Below, in pieces: positions 54,963 through 64,000 of a DNA stretch of 64,000 nucleotides. A program made the translations under genes and the position numbers. The stretch is from positions 36,270,001-36,334,000 of the forward strand of contig CM060731.1 of assembly GCA_030704615.1 (NCBI GenBank), in the 5' to 3' direction. This DNA comes from Takakia lepidozioides (lineage: Eukaryota; Streptophyta; Takakiopsida; Takakiales; Takakiaceae). Each line of letters starts with the position of its first letter. Within the stretch, counting starts at the first letter, position 1. Below the pieces are notes generated by a model that made no database searches, was not told the origin of the DNA, and saw only the letters and a list, made by a program, of their open reading frames with translations.

Positions 54963-56615
54963 CGGAAATACGGCGCCGCATTTCCGTATTGCATCTTGGT
55001 CATGCAACAGAGCGACGGAAATGCGGCACCGAGTTTCCGTCCGGGGGAAACCTTTATACTCTCCAGAACGGAAATGCGGTAACGCATTTCCATCCAGCAA
55101 GCACGGTATGTGAAGGTGGAACGGAAATGCTGTACCGCATTTCCGTTCTGATTGAGATTTATGAACAACGGGAACAGAAATGCGGCACCGCATTTCCGTC
55201 CGAGTCGCACTTTTCGACATTCCAGAACGGGAATGCGGCGCCGCATTTCCATTTTGTATCTGATGCATGGAGCTGAGGGATAGAAATGCTGCAGCACATT
55301 TCCGTCATTCAACAAGCACGGTATGTGAAGGTGGAACGGAAATGCGGTACCGCATTTCCGTTCTGATTGAGAATTATGAACAACGGGAACAGAAATGCGG
55401 CACCGCATTTCCGTCAAAGTCGCACTTTTCGACATTCCATAAAGGAAATGCGGCGCCGCATTTCCATTTTGTATCTGATGCCTGGAGCCGAGTAAGATTC
55501 CGACAGCTTCATACAGCGCAATTCCGACCGGTTGAGACATTCACACTATCCAGAACGGAAATGCGGCACCGCATTTCCGTTCTGACTGAAAATCGTGAAC
55601 TATCTGAACTGAAATGCGGCACCGTATTTCCATCCGAGTCGCACCTACCATCATTCCAGAACGGAAATGCGGCACCGCATTTCCGTTCTGACTGAAAATC
55701 GTGAACCATCGGAACTGAAATGCGGCAACGTATTTCCATCCGAGTCGCACCACCATCATTCCAGAACGGAAATGCGGCACCGCATTTCCGTTCTGACTGA
55801 AAATCGTGAACCATCGGAACTGAAATGCGGCAGCGCATTTCATCCGAGTCGCACCTCCCAACATTCCAGAACGGAATGTATTAGATTTAAAAGGGAAATG
55901 CGGCACCGCATTTCCGTTCTGATGAAATATCCTGAAACATCGGAATTGAAATGCGGTACCGCATTTCCGTCGGAGTCCCACCATCCGACATTCCAAAACG
56001 GAAATGCGGCACCGCATTTCCGTTTTGTATGTGAGGCATGGAGCTGTGGAACGAAAATGCGGGAAGGCATTTCCGCCAGCGTCAGACGTTAATACTCTAC
56101 AGAACGGAAATGCGGTACCGCATTTCCATTCTGACTGAAAATCGTGCGCAACGGGTACAGAAATGCGGCACCGCATTTCCGTTCGAGTCGCACCTTCCGA
56201 CATTCTCGAACGGAAATGCGGCGCCGCATTTCCGTTTTGTATATTCGGCCTGGAGCTGTGCTACGGAAATGTGTTGCCGCATTTCCATCCATGTGAGACC
56301 TTCAACCTTTCCAGACCGGAAATGCGACACCGCATTTCTGTCCAGGTGAGACCTCTATACTTTCCCGAACGGAAATGTGGCACGGCATTTCCATTCATCA
56401 ACTAACGTATGTGAAGTGGGAACGGAAATGCGGCGCCGCATTTCCCTTCTGAATCTCATACATGGAGCTGTGGGACGGAAATGCGGCACCGTATTTCCGT
56501 TCAACAACTAAGGTATGTGAAGGTGGAACGGAAATGCGGTGCCGCATTTTCTTCAACAAGTACGGATGTGTAGCTTCGTGATGGTACTTAACGGAAATGC
56601 GGCGCCGCATTCGCA
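54963..56615. repeat. phased palindrome array, ~30 copies at 53-bp pitch
   Basis: Half-site CGGAAATGCGG, a variable two-base centre, then the mirror CCGCATTTCCG. Start positions I read: 54963, 55016, 55069, 55122, 55175, 55228, 55281, 55337, 55390, 55443, (degenerate ~55516), 55556, 55609, 55662, 55715, 55767, 55820, 55872 (half), 55893, 55946, 55999, 56052, 56105, 56158, 56211, 56264, 56317, 56370, 56423, 56476, 56529, 56592. Nearly every step is exactly 53 bp, about five helical turns. Many centres are self-complementary (GC, GT/AC pairs forming GGCGCC, GGTACC) and others are GGCACC/GGTGCC. Spacers of ~29 bp vary, with two or three recurring families. The array lies between the divergent transposase and ParB-methyltransferase genes. 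Confidence 0.92.
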
Positions 56616-56962
56616 TTCTCGCTCCAACTCATCAGACGCTGGGACGGAAATGCCTTGAAATGTGAACACGTGGAGCAACGGAATTGCTGCACATGTCGGC
56701 ACTCTATCTGACTGAAGGGGCATGAGGCGGCGCGGCCTGACCGTTGGATAATGATGTTTGATTTTCGGACGGCGGGCGTACCCTCAACGATTCGAATTTC
56801 GTAATGACGCAAACTCCACGAGGAGACACTTTCGTCCAACCTTTCGAACCCAAGTGGTGCATCACCGCCGTTTCATCTACTTTTGTCGTGTCTCCTCAGT
56901 CACCCCTCTCGCGCCCTTTCCATCTGCACTCTTTGCCCCTTTTCCCTCTCTCTGTTCTTCTT

Positions 56963-59900
56963 ATGCTCGAACCTGAGAGGGGGGGAGTTCGTGCACCAGA
57001 CAGGAGACCTCGTCGCAAGCTCCGGAAATTATACTTCGGACGTAGGCCAATGCCGAAGGGGAGGAAGCAGATGCGTCTACAGGAGGAGATTGCCATCTCC
57101 GAGCAGCAGGCCACTCAGGCAACCCAGCCACCAGTGAGAGCTCCATGCGATCGGGCTGCGCGCAGCTGATCGAGCACCGAACCCCCCATTTTGCTTCTGT
57201 AATTCTTAGACTGAATGCTAGGAGACTTGAATGCAGAACATGTTTGCATGCCTAACAGGAAAGGTGGACGTGCTGGAGGGATCGCAGGAATCCGAAGAGC
57301 CGCAGGAAGAGTCCGAGGAGCTAGCTGCAGCACGTACACCCACCCGATCCCCGAGCGCGGGTACTCCTGCCGGGCCTAGCCCTCTGCGATTCAAAGACGC
57401 GTCTTCGAAGGGCAAGTTCAAAGTCTCAGAGATCGACTCGCGTTCTTCGATCATGGAGAATCGCCAGCAGGGGTCGGGCCCTTCTCCAGCAAAGTCGAAG
57501 AAGAAGCAGCCCGTCCCTCTACTGGCTTCTGAACCGGCTCAGGCCGATTCACCCCCCCCAACGCGAATGAAGCAGCAGGGTAGAAGACAGATTCTATTGC
57601 AGCAGACACCTTCACCTGCAAGGATGAGGAAGCAGAAGGCAATCAGGGCGACGGCCGAACAATCTCCCGCAAAACCGCTTCCACGAGCTGAAGCTCAGTT
57701 CCTGGAGGATTTCCCGCCTGCAGATGTTGGGGCCGACTCTGCTGCAGCGAAGGCAATGGGATCGACCGTTGATCTCGATTTGGTACCGGAGGAGGGTGCT
57801 GCCGCTGAACGTTCGCAGGCAGACCTCACCACCGATGAGCTAGCAGGCCCGGAGGAGGCCTCTGCAAGTGGCAGAATTGCCCGCACACAGGCCCCAGAGT
57901 GCAGCTCCAGTTGAGGATGCTCCACCTGCTCAGCCACTACCGGCACCTACAGACATGTCTCCGGAGGATTTCAAAAGTGCAGCGGATAAAATGTTGGAGG
58001 AGACACACAGTAGCATTGGCAGAGTTCTGGGCAGCAGGGTATTCCAGCGGACTCTTCGAATCCCACTCTGTCGCATGGTCTCCCTTCCCATCGTCAGGCA
58101 GGCCCTTCCCGGAGATGTGGATAAGCTCAAGTTCGCATTTCGAGAAGGGTACCGTCTGGGATCGGCAGCGTTTTACGTTTCCATAGAGAATGAGGACGGC
58201 GAAACCCGTGGACCCACTGCCGATGAATTGTCAACGTGGGATACCCACTGGACACTCGCAACCACGAATTCGAGGCGACGCTGAAGGGTGATCCCGACTT
58301 CGGCCATATGTCGGGAAAAATGTTCTTTGTGTGGGACGGGAATCACCGACTTCTCGCCTGGTGGGAGTACATCAAGCAGAACCATGCCAAGCACATTGGC
58401 TGGCATTACATGGTGGAGTGTGTCATCCTCAAGGTGAAGGCGGCAGACTCCTCCCTCCTCAAGAATGCCATGGCGGACCTCAACTCGTAAGATACTCATA
58501 CCCTCCCTAGCACATTCGAAATGCGGTGCCGCATTTCGGTTTCCATTCTGGTTTGATTCCGTGCTTCCGTGTACTGAACTGGAGAGTGCCTTGCAGGGTC
58601 ACTGAGAATGCGTAGTGTACCCACATGCACATGGCTGTACATGGTGAAACAGTGAGGAAAACTGGTCTTACTGATCCGCAGATGTTGCGGAAAGGAGCCG
58701 GAGCTCATTCAGAAAGCCGTTGCAAAAACAGACCGGAATGGTAGTCTCACTATGGATGGAATGGTGGAGGTGATATACGAAGTAAGTCGTGCTCCAATTT
58801 CCCCTGCTCATCCTTCCCCAATTTCCAGTAATGTTTCCACATGAATCGAATGTAACGCTTCTGCATGTTTTTGTTGGCAGTCAAACATCAAGCTGGATTT
58901 GGCCCATGCCAAACGCTTCTTCATGGAAAGTGAGGGGCAGGTCAAAACGTTGCAGTCATTGACTGAGCACTTGAAGGAAGCCGGTGTCAAGTCCAGAACC
59001 AAATACAAGTCAAAGCTTGTGAAGCTGGTGGCAATTGCAGATCCGGCACTTGGAAAGGACTTCATCCCCGAGATTGCAAAACACTATTCTCGGGCCATGC
59101 AGCCGACCATGCAATTGAGAGAAACTGCATCACCTCTCAACGGCATGTGTGGAGGCGAAAGAGAAGGTGAGGTTTCAATGCACTGAATTTCCTTCCTAGC
59201 AATAGCCACTCTCTTCCAGCCACTGACATTGGATCGGAAATGGCAGACACGGTGGCTGTCGATCTGGAATGCATCCGAGAGCATAAGGACAATGTGGTCT
59301 TTTCCACTGGAAGTTTCCGACCCTGCAGTGGATGTGTGGCTCAACCGCATGACTTGGTGGTTCCAGGTAATTCAAGGTACTTCCCCAGATTTGCTTTTCT
59401 GACATGAATTCCCTGAACTGCTACGTGACAATGCATTGGGAATGGCAGGTAATGTCGAATGCAAAGGAGCAAGTCGTAATGCACACAAATTCGTTCGGCT
59501 TGTACGTCAAATGGGATGGAACACAGACATTGGAAGACTACGTGACACGTTTCAGATGTGCGTACAAGGACAACCTTTTCGCCAGAGAGCTACAGACAGC
59601 AAGAAGGAGCGTGGAGTTTACACATCAGGAGGGAGCGGGGAAAGCTGCAATGCGAATTGTTTACAGGTGAAGCACAGCTGCCCTTGTATGCGAAGCCTGG
59701 TTACGAGGTTTGTCTCGGAAATGCGGCACCGCATTCGCATTTTATGTTTTCGGTGGCACTCTGCCAGTAGGTTGGTCTCAAGTTTTGCTCACGCATGCTG
59801 ACTGCCTTGCAGGTATATGAAATACGTGCTCCTTCAGACAGGGGCCCTGGCTCAAGAGCCCCCGTTCTTCATGGCTTGGACCGTGGCGGGCCCAAGCTGT

Positions 59901-62162
59901 GTCTACACACCCGAGATGCAGAAACAATGGCATCCCGCGCATCTCGTTGGATGCCCGTGGTACCTGGACATGTCTGGCGGTATTGTTGACGAGTCTGAGA
60001 AAGATCTGCACGCCTTGGCAGAAGAGAAGAGAAAGGAAAGACGTGTCCCTGCTGGGCCAAAGTCGGCAAAGGAATCTGCTGCTCTGGAAGAATCCAGAAA
60101 GGCAGCTGAGATGGCACAAAAGACGGTGGATGCAGCTGTGCAGGCCCAACAGAAGGGGTCGAAGAAGAGGACTCGCCAGCAAGGAGCAGCTGTTGTGACA
60201 CCCGCCAAAACGAAGAAGCAGAAACAGCCTGTTCAGGAAGAGGGTGAGGAAGAGGACTCCGATGGAGACTTTGCAACCAGCCCACCCCCCCAAACGCAGG
60301 CTGCCTCCCCTGTGCCCACCGTTGTCACCAGAGGCACGAGAACTGGCTCGGCAAAGAAGGCACTCTTCAACCCCCAGGGGGGCACCCTTTCGAGCCGGTG
60401 GAAATGAAGAGGCCGAAAGTGGCTCCCGAAACTGTAGTCCAGTGTGTAAATGAGAGTTTCTTGGCGGCTTTGGATGGACGGGCAGCCAAGTTGGCATACA
60501 TGAAGACCATGGAGGGTCTGAAGGGCAGAGCACTGAAGAAGGCGACTGCCGAAGAGCCTTCCGACACCCCAGGATTTCAGAATATGTCTCGTTCTTTGAG
60601 AGGGTGTGTGCAGACAAGGATTGTGGAGGGGCGGAAATGCCACCGAGTGGTCTTGCGATATGATCATCTTGGATATTCCGGACGGAGAGCCTGTGGAAGG
60701 ACTGCAAGCTTTGCCATCTTGGAACAGGTACTCGGAGGACTTTTGGAAGAAAGGATTCGGGCTTGCCCGCATGGTGTTGGACGACAGAGGCTGTGTGGTT
60801 GTCCTGGCGAGCAGAGGAAAAAACACTCAGACAGGAATTGCGAAGTGGACCCGCAAGAGCGCCGTCCCGATTCTGAAAAAGAAGTGGACGTGCATCAACA
60901 CACTGGGCCTTCGGTCGGAAGGGAAGAAGGTGATTACGACACTGGCACTCGTCCATTCATTTGCTTGGGTGCTTTCAAATGCGGTGCCGCATTCGGTTTC
61001 TAATCGTTTTCCCCTGTGTATGCAGACGAAGCAGTTCGATGCATACTGCTTTGTGAAGGAAAACTCCACCTTTGCTTTCCGGAAGGAGGGAGGAAAGGTT
61101 GACCCGAACTGCGACCCACTCGATTACGACGTTCTGTTCAACAACGTTCCCAAGGAACTTCTCCCTCATAGCCTCACTTCAACGGAACCCCTGCGGTACT
61201 CACGGACTCGGAGCCCTGCGTTCATTCAGACAATTATGGAGACATGCACAGACGTGGAGGGCACAGTGCTGGACCTCATCTGTGGGACAGGTATGCAGAA
61301 TCTTGATCTCTGCTGTTCTGCAAATTCTCGTTAGGATGTAGTTCGCAACATCTGAAGCGCCATGTGGTAATGTGTGGATGGCATTGTAACAGGTGCCTCA
61401 ATGTGGGCTGGGCGGTTTTCCGACCGGCACCTCTTTGCCTACGAGGAGGATTCATCCGTGTGGGGATCCCATCTGGAGGGGCTGCAACGGAATGTGAAGG
61501 CTCCCGACAGAGCGGAAGTCTCCTCGGATTCGTCGGAGTCCGAGGAAGACACAGTGGACATTGATGCAGAGGAGAACCCGGAATACGAGTGAGTGCAAAC
61601 ATTGTAAGTTTGCAAAGCCTTCTGGGTCATTTATGTCAAAGGAATTTCACGACTGTGGTTCTCATTAGTCTCGTTGATGATTGTCATGTGCAGGATTGCA
61701 GGGTCCGGGTCGAAACATGTAGGGCCTACACTTCCTGCCAGGAAGAATGTCCCGTTCTTTGCGAGGGCCGACTTCATGACGAGCCCGGTGAGGGACTACT
61801 CCCTTCCTAGTTATGCAGCTAAACTCGCAAATACAGCGATTAGAAGAAGTGAGAATCCCAGTAAAGTAGAGCAGATTTTGGAGAGGGCTAGGGAGGACAG
61901 AAGGATAAGGAAAGAGTTGGCAGCAGCTCAGACAGGTAGACGGGTACGAAAGTACATATGTGATTCAGCGGATGAGAGCGACGCAGACAGGGAGGAAGAC
62001 GACCCAACGGAGGTGAGATGGACAGTTCCGCAAGGGGAAGATGGGATTTTCGAAAGCCTGGCCAACGAGCAGTCCGCCGGAGATGAGAGAGGCACTGAGG
62101 GGGTGGAGGAGGAGCAGGACAGTCTAGAACAGGATGAGGATTCCGATGATTTTCAAGATTAA
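56963..62162 (+). CDS. ParB/Srx-like domain plus amino-methyltransferase-like protein, multi-exon
   Basis: Exons I can place: 56963-~57168; 57261-58486; 58682-58781; 58881-59166; 59219-59365; 59449-~59670; 59813-60928; ~61025-61291; ~61393-61590; ~61693-62162. Several junctions keep phase with good GT-AG sites (for example AACTC|GTAAGA, ACGAA|GTAAGT, GGGACAG|GTATG, TACGA|GTGAGT). The first exons are basic and Ser/Pro-rich. Next comes KMFFVWDGNHRLLAWWEYI, the DGNHR-x2-A signature of ParB/sulfiredoxin-like domains. A charged Lys-rich linker (KKRTRQQ, KTKKQKQ) follows. The C-terminal part has DMIILDIPDG (position of motif IV, though not DPPY), then TVLDLICGTGASMWAGRFSD then RHLFAYEEDSS, a good SAM-binding motif I placed last as in beta-class DNA amino-methyltransferases, and an acidic tail. 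ParB-like plus methylase fusions exist in bacteria and phages. At least four one-base frame breaks (near 57890, 58265, 60380, 60640) suggest decay or sequencing error; some lie at homopolymers. Confidence 0.6.
58519..58545. repeat. palindrome copy in an intron of the ParB-methyltransferase gene
   Basis: CGAAATGCGGTGCCGCATTTCG, perfect arms, in the intron 58487-58681. Confidence 0.9.
59718..59742. repeat. palindrome copy in a second intron
   Basis: GGAAATGCGGCACCGCATTCGC between the exon ending ~59670 and the exon starting 59813. Confidence 0.85.
60977..60997. repeat. palindrome copy in a third intron
   Basis: CAAATGCGGTGCCGCATTCGG, in the intron between AAGAAG|GTGATT (~60929) and TATGCAG|ACGAAG (~61025). 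Confidence 0.85.
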
Positions 62163-63435
62163 TAGAATTTTAATGAAGTCTCTGTAAATGTAAATTCTCT
62201 TCCAGAGTATATAAAGAAAATTCTGCCCGACATTCGTGACCCCTCTCCAGTGTGCATTCCAGCCACACAATCGCCCAAACCAGGACGCTCCCAAAATCAG
62301 AAATGGGTCAGGGCATTTCCAAAATTTTGGCAACTCTAAGAACCTCTTTTGGAAATGCGGCACCGCATTTCCAAAACAGGGGAGGGACTAATTTTTCCAT
62401 TTCAATGTTGGCATAGTAAAAAGTAATCTTAATTGGGAATGCGGTGCCGCATTTCCAAAATTTCCTTTGTCCACACGCCAGTTTTGGCCTCTCCCGCTCA
62501 TTGCATGGATGCCACCACGCTTACAGAGGTCGAACAAGGAGGTCGAACAAGGAGGCCGACATGGCGGGATTGGAAATGCGGTGCCGCATTTCCATATTGG
62601 GGATGGTGGTTGTTCGAACTGCAGACCCATCAGCAAAAACTGGCACCGCATTCCATTGTAAAAAAAAAGTCGATGACGGACATGGAAATGCGGCGCCGCA
62701 TTTCCAGAACGGACATCGCAATTTGTCAATTTGCAGACCCTCTCTCGGAAATGCGGTAACGCATTCCATCGCGCAAGTCGGAAATAGGTGCACTTTTCGA
62801 AGTGTTGGACGGAAATGCGGCACCGCATTCCCTTGTCCAAAAAGAAGTTTCCATTGCCAAGCTGGAAATGCGTCGCCACATTTGCCATGCCAACCTCGTT
62901 TTCTGATCAATTTATAGACCCGTGTTGGTATTTCGTGTACCTGGACGGAAATGATGCACCGCATTTTCTTGTCCCACATGGAAATGCGGTGCCGAATTTC
63001 GATGTCCGACATGGAAATGCGGTGCCGAATTTCGATGTCCGACATGGAAATGCGGTGCCGCATTTCGATGTCCGACATGGAAATGCTGTGCCGCATTTCG
63101 ATGCGGACATGGAAATGCGGCACCGCATTTCAATGTCCGACATGGCGTTACTCTGGTATATTCTTGACACATGACTCACATACCGGTTACTCTGCTTTAT
63201 TCAACCAGACAGACAAATTGTAGAAATGAGACATCAAATTGTAAACAGTGGGCCAAATCCGAGAGTTATTCAACACAATGAAACACAGTCATACAGAAGT
63301 GAGGTACATTCCAGGGCACAGTCACTGCCAGGTGGGCCGATAGCCACTGGACACGACGAAGTCCATCCCCTCTTCGATGTAAATGCGGCGCCGAATTTCC
63401 ATCCGGGGGGATGGACTTCGGTGGCAGATCTCAAA
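62163..63435. repeat. second palindrome cluster, 3' flank of the ParB-methyltransferase gene
   Basis: About 14 copies, irregularly spaced from 62350 to 62960 (62350, 62436, 62570, 62690, 62744, 62811, 62862 and others). A tight tandem run follows, with a 32-33 bp unit from 62980 to 63130 (TGGAAATGCGGTGCCG then AATTTCGATGTCCGACA, five units), and one more copy lies at 63379. Many centres here are GGTGCC or GGCACC. The open frames over this cluster on both strands are translations of the repeat and not genes. Confidence 0.85.
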
Positions 63436-63951
63436 CTATAACTTGTTGATGAGAAAGATGTATGGGTTCATCCACCGCTGGCGTGATGAACACGTTCCAC
63501 CTCCGTCGGTGGGTACGTGTGACCCAGATGCTCCATTTTGGAGGCCGGACTGCTCTTCCGCTTCGTATCTTTTCCAAAATCTAAGGGCTTCGTAGCTGTC
63601 CGCAAGGTCATCGGCATCCAAGTCGTCCTCAGGTCCTCCTTTGCAAGGATGCCGTGCTTCCGGAACCGGGACGACTGCCCCTTTGGAGGCATCGATTATG
63701 CAATGTATTCGGCCACATCGGGAGACATTGTTATCTGGTACACAGATTACACAGAAGATACTGGTTCGATTGTGGAAACATTGGTGGCTTTTGAGTATAT
63801 CGTAGGCCACTACGCCTTCGAGCGGGGTGACGATCTTGGTTTGAGGAGTCCGTGGCTCCTGCGCATCCTCGATTCCGATTTTCCCAGCTACGACGGTCAC
63901 CCATGCAGAAGAAGGCGCACTGCTATGCTGTTGCGGTGGAACTGCTGCCAC
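63436..63951 (-). CDS. unrecognised coding block near the right window edge, partial
   Basis: A 171-codon minus-strand frame with AYDILKSHQCFHNRTSIFCV, CVPDNNVSRCGRIHCIIDAS and an acidic/aromatic C-terminal part (DDLDADDLADSYEALRFWKR). The Cys/His spacing (C-x-F-H...CVIC...C-x4-HC) could chelate zinc, but I recognise no family. It lies inside the palindrome-marked element and points toward the 3' end of the ParB-methyltransferase gene. It probably has further exons beyond the window. Function unknown. Confidence 0.45.
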   Translation of the reverse strand: MAAVPPQQHSSAPSSAWVTVVAGKIGIEDAQEPRTPQTKIVTPLEGVVAYDILKSHQCFHNRTSIFCVICVPDNNVSRCGRIHCIIDASKGAVVPVPEARHPCKGGPEDDLDADDLADSYEALRFWKRYEAEEQSGLQNGASGSHVPTDGGGTCSSRQRWMNPYIFLINKL

Positions 63952-64000
63952 TGGACGTGGGTGGACTCCATCGGAGAGACCTATTCTCCTCGAGGAGTGC

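Larger units (their letters stand above)
50200..64000. mobile_element. MULE-like DNA transposon with ParB-methyltransferase gene, right end beyond window
   Basis: Defined by a transposase gene (-), a divergent multi-exon gene (+) and a family of palindromes found from 50200 (half-site GGAAATGCGGC) to 63395. Full palindromes begin at 50660. I cannot find the terminal inverted repeats: the left end lies somewhere around 50.0-50.6 kb and the right end is outside. The 54.5-57.0 kb central spacer holds the phased palindrome array between the two divergent genes. A further minus-strand coding block starts near the right window edge. The palindromes outside the genes mark the extent of the element better than any frame. 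Confidence 0.7.

Noticed and set aside
54963-56615. CRISPR-like array (24-bp palindromic repeats, ~29-bp spacers)
   Set aside because: The setting is a plant transposon with spliced genes. Repeats are diverged, spacers recur in families, there is no cas gene, and copies occur outside the array in introns.
54869-56616. Long open frames on both strands across the palindrome array
   Set aside because: They are translations of the repeat itself (recurring RISV, CGTAF, NAAPHF phrases). Frames stay open because the repeat lacks stops.
1-64000. tRNA, rRNA or organelle insertions
   Set aside because: I scanned for TPsiC-like GGTTCGAATCC contexts with a foldable acceptor stem and for rRNA-like blocks; matches lay inside coding exons or did not fold. 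A covariance-model scan would be decisive.

Overview
The window looks like nuclear DNA of a land plant. It has spliced genes with GT-AG introns, one apparent minor-spliceosome intron, an SRP72 gene of plant type, and three long, mostly intronless PLS-DYW pentatricopeptide repeat (PPR) genes. Large PLS-DYW families are typical of plants with heavy organelle RNA editing, so a lycophyte or fern is a reasonable guess, but the sequence alone does not settle the lineage.

Layout. 1-5 kb: AT-rich spacer, a LINE 3' remnant, a 1.4-kb PIF/Harbinger-like non-autonomous element with TAA target duplications, and a PPR 5'-like fragment. 5.3-8.7 kb (-): SRP72 in six exons. 9.3-12.5 kb (-) and 31.3-34.0 kb (-): two paralogous DYW PPR genes. 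They are separated by a ~16.4-kb mobile element (13.2-29.6 kb) with ~1.2-kb G-rich terminal inverted repeats. Inside that element are convergent gene remnants and a decayed Ty3/Gypsy-type gag-pol on the minus strand. Its polyprotein order is gag, zinc knuckles, protease, C5-cytosine DNA methyltransferase, reverse transcriptase, RNase H, integrase, PHD finger. 36.8-39.4 kb (+): a third DYW PPR gene. 40.6-41.0 kb: a BAHD acyltransferase 3' remnant. 41-50 kb: mostly spacer, with several short tandem arrays and one unrecognised repeat-containing coding region.

50.2 kb to the right edge: a second DNA transposon, cut by the window end. Its MULE-like transposase (minus strand, DDE core plus SWIM finger) and a multi-exon gene (plus strand) are transcribed divergently. 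The second gene combines a ParB/sulfiredoxin-like DGNHR motif with a C-terminal amino-methyltransferase-like SAM motif. Between the two genes lies an array of about 30 palindromes (half-site GGAAATGCGG) at an almost invariant 53-bp pitch. More copies sit in three introns of the second gene and in its 3' flank, and I saw none in exons.

The strongest points for follow-up are the retroelement that carries both a DNA methyltransferase and a PHD finger, and the ParB-methyltransferase transposon with its phased palindrome array. Both look partly decayed (in-frame TAG codons, single-base frame breaks), so they are best treated as representatives of families whose intact copies should be sought elsewhere in the genome.
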